This document shows, piece after piece, positions 18,979-23,112 of a DNA stretch of 23,112 bases (positions within the stretch are counted from its first letter, which is position 1; each line of letters opens with the position of its first letter). The notes beneath the pieces were generated by a model. It was not told where the DNA came from. It made no database searches and saw only the letters and a program-made list of their open reading frames with translations. Origin of the DNA: Hygrocybe punicea (lineage: Eukaryota; Basidiomycota; Agaricomycetes; Agaricales; Hygrophoraceae). Position numbers and translations under genes: made by a program. The DNA is taken from positions 1 through 23,112 of the forward strand of contig CAUVYJ010000028.1 of assembly GCA_963556145.1 (NCBI GenBank). Reading direction: 5' to 3'.

Positions 18979-19028
18979 CATGAACTTGTGCTCGCAGTGG
19001 AAACACGCTATCGTTTTTAAAACAGCTG
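18979..19028. repeat. Right terminal inverted repeat
   Basis: Reverse complement of the left repeat, perfect over 19006-19028 and imperfect further in. Confidence 0.9.
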
Positions 19029-19726
19029 GAAGGGAAAAATTCCAAGTACAAAGATGATGTCATCTGCATTGGGCAAAGGACCGACTCACTTTTTTGTTCT
19101 GTTTGCAAAATATTTTGTTGCAAGTACAAGAACGTCAACAGGAGCTATGCCTTTGTGAGATTTATCATCATTTTTAATCGTCGGCTTTTCACTCGGAATG
19201 ATTTTACTGGTTGTATATAGTCATAAAAGGATTTATATTGTGTAAATGTATCCAACTGGATTATGCAAGATGGGGTTTTCACTGGGCATGAACAAAGATA
19301 GGACTTGGAGAATTTCATGAACTCAAATGTGAGATGTATTTAGCCTAGGTTTTTGGAGACCTGTGTAGTATCAGCTTGATTTTTAGAGGAATATCTAGTG
19401 GGCACACAGAGCTGCATAGTGCTCTCAAGTGCTACATAATCAAGGGTTTGCTATGGCTGCTATGAATTTGCTATGCCTACTATGGAATTTGGGCAAATGC
19501 TATGGCCCAAACCGGGTTTTGCTGATGTATAGGACGTACACAGTAGATACATGTAATCTCAATCCGAGAGATGGTAGATACCACAAACATAGACATGCAC
19601 GCGTATGGTATACAGGAATTGTTCCAATTAATGCGGTGGAATTAGTAATGGGAGAGTGTGAGAGCGAGGCGGACAGCAAGATAGAGAGCAAACAAGCCGA
19701 TCCAGTAGTAGTCCCTGTCATGATTG
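19029..19726. other. Intergenic stretch without a supported gene
   Basis: A plus-strand frame at 19429-19737 has no recognisable features and partly follows a short TTTGCTATGxCT repeat (19445-19505). The stretch probably holds the 3' end of the minus-strand gene that ends at 19727. Confidence 0.4.
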
Positions 19727-20621
19727 TCAAGACGTAATATCTCGGAAAGGGGAAAGAGTGGTCGTGGTAGTGGTCATGGCGGCATCTCGAGGATGATCTT
19801 GGTTGATACTATCACTTGTACGTTCGTCGTTTTCTTCAGAATAATCTGGATACGAGGCAACCACCCAAACCGGTGTCGTCAGCTGAGACCAACTCCAAGA
19901 ATGCCAACCTCCCGGTCCGGGTGGAGTTATATCCCGCTTCATTTTGCGTCGTGAACGAAACAAATAGTCCTCGAATACCAGATCCGGCAGGCGGAGAGTG
20001 GTTAATAAATTTGTCGACGTGGCAGGTTCGTCCCACCCTGGTGAGGGGGAGTCCTCTTTAATTCGATCGTTTCCGCCCAATTCATCGTCGTCATCAGTTG
20101 TCAACGGGGGAGTAGCAGAGCCAACAGCAGCCGTCGAAGGCCTTTCACTAATTGGGTACTAAAGCGAAACCGCGGCCGTGTCAAATGCATAAGCTTATTA
20201 TCAAAAGTAGCATTACGTACAGCATCCTGGGCCTCTCGTCTCTTCTTCATGGCTCCAGCAGGCTTCTTAAGGCATCGCTCTCTGTGCTTTTGCCAGTGGA
20301 ACGGGTCATAGGTGCTCTTCGGCGACAACTTGATGCGGCTCCCGCATCGTTTACAAGAGACAAAGAGAGGACCGAGAACATCAGCCATGGGGTCGTTCCT
20401 CAGCCGTTTTTCTCTGGCCTTCTCCGCCGCGGTTTGAACGAATTCTCCGGGACTGGATGGGGGTTGTAAGGTGGGCAGAAAATCCAAGTCTTCAAGGCAT
20501 TACCTGGAAGCAATAGAGGACGTATCATCTACATTCCCCCCAACACTGCGGAGACCATTTATCAGGGTTGAATCCCACTTGTAACAGAGAGATCAAAAAC
20601 CGCTCACCTGGGATTCATCAT
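19727..20621 (-). CDS. Small putative zinc-binding protein, four exons
   Basis: Exons 20621-20608, 20545-20504, 20452-20221 and 20158-19727 splice in phase to 239 residues. The introns are 62, 51 and 62 nt with clear donors (GTGAGC, GTAATG, GTACGT) and pyrimidine-AG acceptors. After a charged N-terminus (EKAREKRLRNDP) comes a possible metal site, C52-X2-C55 with H75-X3-C79, in FVSCKRCGSRIKLS and HWQKHRERC. A basic stretch (KKPAGAMKKRRE), an acidic stretch (TDDDDELGG) and a low-complexity Thr-rich C-terminus follow. Composition suggests a nuclear protein, perhaps DNA- or RNA-associated; this is inference. I recall C2HC-like sequences of this kind in mushrooms but no named domain. No damage is seen. 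It starts 63 bp from, and opposite to, the P-loop NTPase gene. Confidence 0.72.
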
Positions 20622-20684
20622 GAATCCGAAAATTTGGTCATATGAAGGGAAAACCCTTCATGCCCAAGATCACGTGGCATCAAC
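20622..20684. promoter_or_regulatory. 63-bp shared divergent promoter with E-box and hairpin
   Basis: The gap between the two start codons contains a perfect 8-bp inverted repeat with a 4-nt loop (ATGAAGGG-AAAA-CCCTTCAT, 20642-20661). It also holds ATCACGTG (20669-20676), an E-box matching the Cbf1-type bHLH consensus. No TATA box is present. Core promoters must overlap the 5' ends of both genes. Confidence 0.5.
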
Positions 20685-23112
20685 ATGGATGCGATATCCA
20701 ACGACTTTTCACGCTTGTCTGTTGGCGATGTACATGCCTCCGCCGAACCTTCCACCACTCCTGCCCTTAGAAAGGTATCGCAGGAGCGCGATGGCTTCAC
20801 CGATGACGATCACAAGCTACTCGATGCAAAGATCGAGAAAGCATTTAGCGCATTCCGGGAATTCAATAAGGAACCTGATTTGCCTACAATTCTCTTCAAC
20901 ATCACCGCCGCGGACAACAGACTAGTAATGTTCTCAACGGACGAAGCAGAGTAACCGCTTCATCGGGAACCCTCCATCGCGAGGGTACTAAGGAACGCGT
21001 GGCAAGCAGGGTCGTTCAAGGAAGTACGACGAATAGGTGTGTTTGCCGTACCATAACTTGCTAACGTTGAGCTCCTAGGCTCAACACTACACAGACCTTC
21101 TCTGGCCGGATGCTCCCAGTGTCTCTCGTAGGAGTCTGCCACCCACCGCAGACAGAGAGGTCACAAGTGAGCATTGACATGCTTTTGAACATTCCTTGAT
21201 GATAAGATTATTCTGGTCTAGAACAAGGTATTGGAATCCCTCTTCGGAGAACTCGAGTTGCCTAACGTATCTGTGCGCTGCAGTGCTCGGCAGAGCGTGG
21301 GATAACCTCTATATCGGCGATCTTCACGTCCTGGTGCTCAACAACATTTGTGCCTTGAATAAAGCGGAACTCTACGGAAATCAAATTTCCATCATACAGA
21401 GCTCCGGCTATGGCAAGTCACGTATGGTGCACGAACAAGCAAAATTAGTTTTCACTATTCCATTCAACCTTCGACCCGCCCTTGATGATCGAGGTGAGTT
21501 GTTCAACTCAATTTCGTCTTGCGAGTCTTAATCTTCCAATAGATCTCGCCTTTCCACCGGCTGACGATACCATCCGCAACTGTCTCACTCGCGTTCTTGA
21601 CCTGAACGGGGTCACCAATATGTACCTTCGATTTTTCATATCCTTGTTTGAAGGTATTCGAAGCGAACTGGAGAAACATAAACCAACGTTTGCGAATTCC
21701 CGTATGTTCGCGGCTTGGTGGTCGACGCAACTAGTTGAGATTCGTCAGGAACTTTATTCTCGTGTGGCCAACGACACTGGGAAAGACATGTTTACAAAGG
21801 TGCGTGAAGAAGCATGTCATAGAAACGGGTCTCATGATCGGTGCAGACCGATAACCCCCGTCAATCTACTAGTAGAGATCAAAATATATATGAGGTCGAG
21901 CAAACTGCCCTGGAAAATCGAGCCAGGGGTGAATTGGGAAGACTTTTGAAGCAGCTGCGAGCGTCGTATAGCGGAAAACCCGAATACGCAATTGAAATGG
22001 TCATATATTTCGACGAAGCTCATTCATTGACGCCACACAAACCACAAGACGAAACCCAGAAGACGTTATATGATGTCTTATGCTCCGTCATAAATGTTTT
22101 TTTGAAGTTCCCTGTGTTTGCCATATTCCTCTCCACAAATAGTGATTTGGCCGAATTTGCCACGCCTCGAAACCTCGCCAGGTCGGCTCGCATCCGCGAA
22201 GGTCAAGCAACGATTCATGCTCCGATTACCGAGACGCCCTTTGACTGCTACCCTGATATGCTGATCAGGCCGGAAACAATGTCTCTCGCAGAGACTACCA
22301 GCGTAGAGTACTTAGCTCGATTTGGGAGGCCGTTGTGAGTGTAACTGTACCTTCCTTCCCAAAGTTTTTCCTTCTGTCTGACTCCCATGTAGGTTTTGGA
22401 CAATGATACAGGCTGCCGGATTGAAAAAAGATTATGTTTGCCTTCAGGTTATGGAACTCGCGCAGGCGAAGCTTTTGGGCACGCACGATATCAAAACCCA
22501 GTTTCCTGCGGTGTCACCCAAGGCGAAATTGGCTGTGGTGGACTGCATTTTGATGCTAGATTTCGAAGTCCGGCGAGAAAATGTTCAATTGACGGAGGCC
22601 TCCTTGGTTGCAAGCCATATGCGGACTGCCTTTTCCGTTCCGAAAGACCTTTTGTACCTGCGATCGGGGTATCCGCGGAGCCTATCATAGCAGAAGCTGC
22701 TTGCAGACAACTTGCGTCCTGGACCGAGCAAAAGCCGAACGCGTTCCTCGAGATTGTCAACGAGAATATCACATCCGGGCTGCTGAATTATGGCGAGATG
22801 GGTGAACTCGCAGGGCGTGCACTCATATGGGATGCCTACCGGCGCGCCGTACGACATGAGCACCTTACTGCTCAGGACAGTATCAACTATAGCGCTGGAT
22901 GTCTCTTGACCACCTTCATAGAAATGCTGTTTGCCGAACCCCACGCGACGATCATCCTTGATTCCCGACCCGACAATCGTAACCAAGGCCCAAACGTTGA
23001 TCTCCAACCTCAGAAACTTCGGGAGGCCTTTCAGGGTGCGAAAATACGCTTCACACACTTCGGGAAAATGACGGATGACAGTGGTACGACGACGTACTCC
23101 GCCTGGGCAGCG
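20685..23112 (+). CDS. Large P-loop NTPase, basidiomycete-type, partial (right edge) with one frameshift
   Basis: Exons 20685-20950, 20993-21038, 21079-21166, 21207-21227, 21284-21493, 21543-21799, 21847-22334 and 22393-onward join in phase for 553 residues. Walker A is SSGYGKS (G182 to S186), followed by VFTIPFNLRP. Walker B is VIYFDEAH (D352, E353), followed by a sensor-like IFLSTNSDL. Later blocks are LARFGRPLFW and FSVPKDLLYLRSGYP. At 22675 the frame must shift by one base to continue as EPIIAEAACRQLASW, then LNYGEMGELAGRALIWDAYR to the window end (about 145 more residues). The layout suggests an AAA/STAND-like ATPase; its substrate is unknown. I recall similar proteins, with SEP after GYP, from mushroom genomes. 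Introns are 40-58 nt. The frameshift could be a real null allele or a sequence error. Confidence 0.78.
21400..21420 (+). other. Walker A motif of the P-loop NTPase
   Basis: The codons read SSGYGKS. With the preceding residues (IIQ) this fits a phosphate-binding loop after a beta strand. The invariant Lys is at 21415-21417. The paired Walker B DE is at 22012-22017. Confidence 0.85.

Larger units (their letters stand above)
17715..19028 (+). mobile_element. Tc1/mariner-type DNA transposon, non-autonomous
   Basis: A 1314-bp unit is bounded by perfect 23-bp inverted repeats (17715-17737 and 19006-19028). Similarity continues inward with mismatches to about 50 bp. Size and contents fit Tc1/mariner. 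The expected TA duplication is not seen right at the ends (left flank ...AATGA, right flank GAAGG), so the termini are slightly eroded or extend further. It lies upstream of the Hym1 pseudogene. Confidence 0.85.

Noticed and set aside
20101..20487. Single-exon 128-codon version of the Cys/His protein
   Set aside because: It lacks an ATG at its 5' end and ends in intron 3. The four-exon model gives a real ATG, good splice sites and a long C-terminal continuation.
22585..23058. Minus-strand 157-codon frame
   Set aside because: Antisense to the last exon of the NTPase, whose plus-strand reading continues a protein with Walker motifs.
1..23112. CRISPR arrays, bacterial operons, rRNA
   Set aside because: No regularly spaced identical repeats with unique spacers, no Shine-Dalgarno/operon layout and no rRNA-like blocks were seen; intron-rich genes point to a eukaryote.

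Overview
The window looks like gene-poor, transposon-rich nuclear DNA from a basidiomycete fungus, most likely an Agaricomycete. The evidence is frequent short introns (about 40-70 nt, with GTRNGT donors and CTRAY-type branch points), a fungal 7TM protein, Hym1/Mo25 and Spt5 relatives, a Tc1/mariner transposon and a Ty3-type gag-protease frame. The species cannot be told from the sequence. Most real genes are split by introns, so single-frame ORFs badly understate them; the exon joins given here were worked out by hand from splice signals and reading phase.

Left (1-6923, minus strand): the 5' end of an LTR retrotransposon. A probable 5' LTR (about 5834-6923) has a TATA box and a cluster of HMG-box-like repeats. 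Next come a probable primer-binding site and then an uninterrupted frame of at least 1921 codons that leaves the window at base 1. It carries Gag, a CCHC zinc knuckle, a retropepsin (DTGS) and then over 1000 residues of Pro/Ser/acidic sequence with no reverse transcriptase inside the window.

Middle (6924-15660): decayed repeats. Two diverged 108-bp direct copies, some weak minus-strand exons and an LTR-like promoter remnant precede an apparently intact six-exon 7TM gene (8799-9977, plus). Then come degenerate DNA, an Spt5-like fragment (about 11.4-11.6 kb), a minisatellite of about 125-bp units (12.19-12.93 kb), a broken unknown gene (13.1-14.1 kb, plus) and a second, C-terminal Spt5-like fragment (14.1-15.5 kb, minus). 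The two Spt5 pieces lie on the same strand in the reverse of protein order.

Right (15660-23112): a Hym1/Mo25 pseudogene (about 16.25-17.4 kb, minus) with stops and an internal deletion; a Tc1/mariner element (17715-19028) with perfect 23-bp terminal repeats and a transposase missing the end of its catalytic domain; and a compact divergent pair sharing 63 bp between start codons: a small putative zinc-binding protein (minus, 239 aa) and a large P-loop NTPase (plus, running off the right edge). The NTPase keeps Walker A and B motifs but has an apparent 1-bp deletion near 22675. This pair is the best candidate for a poorly described functional unit.
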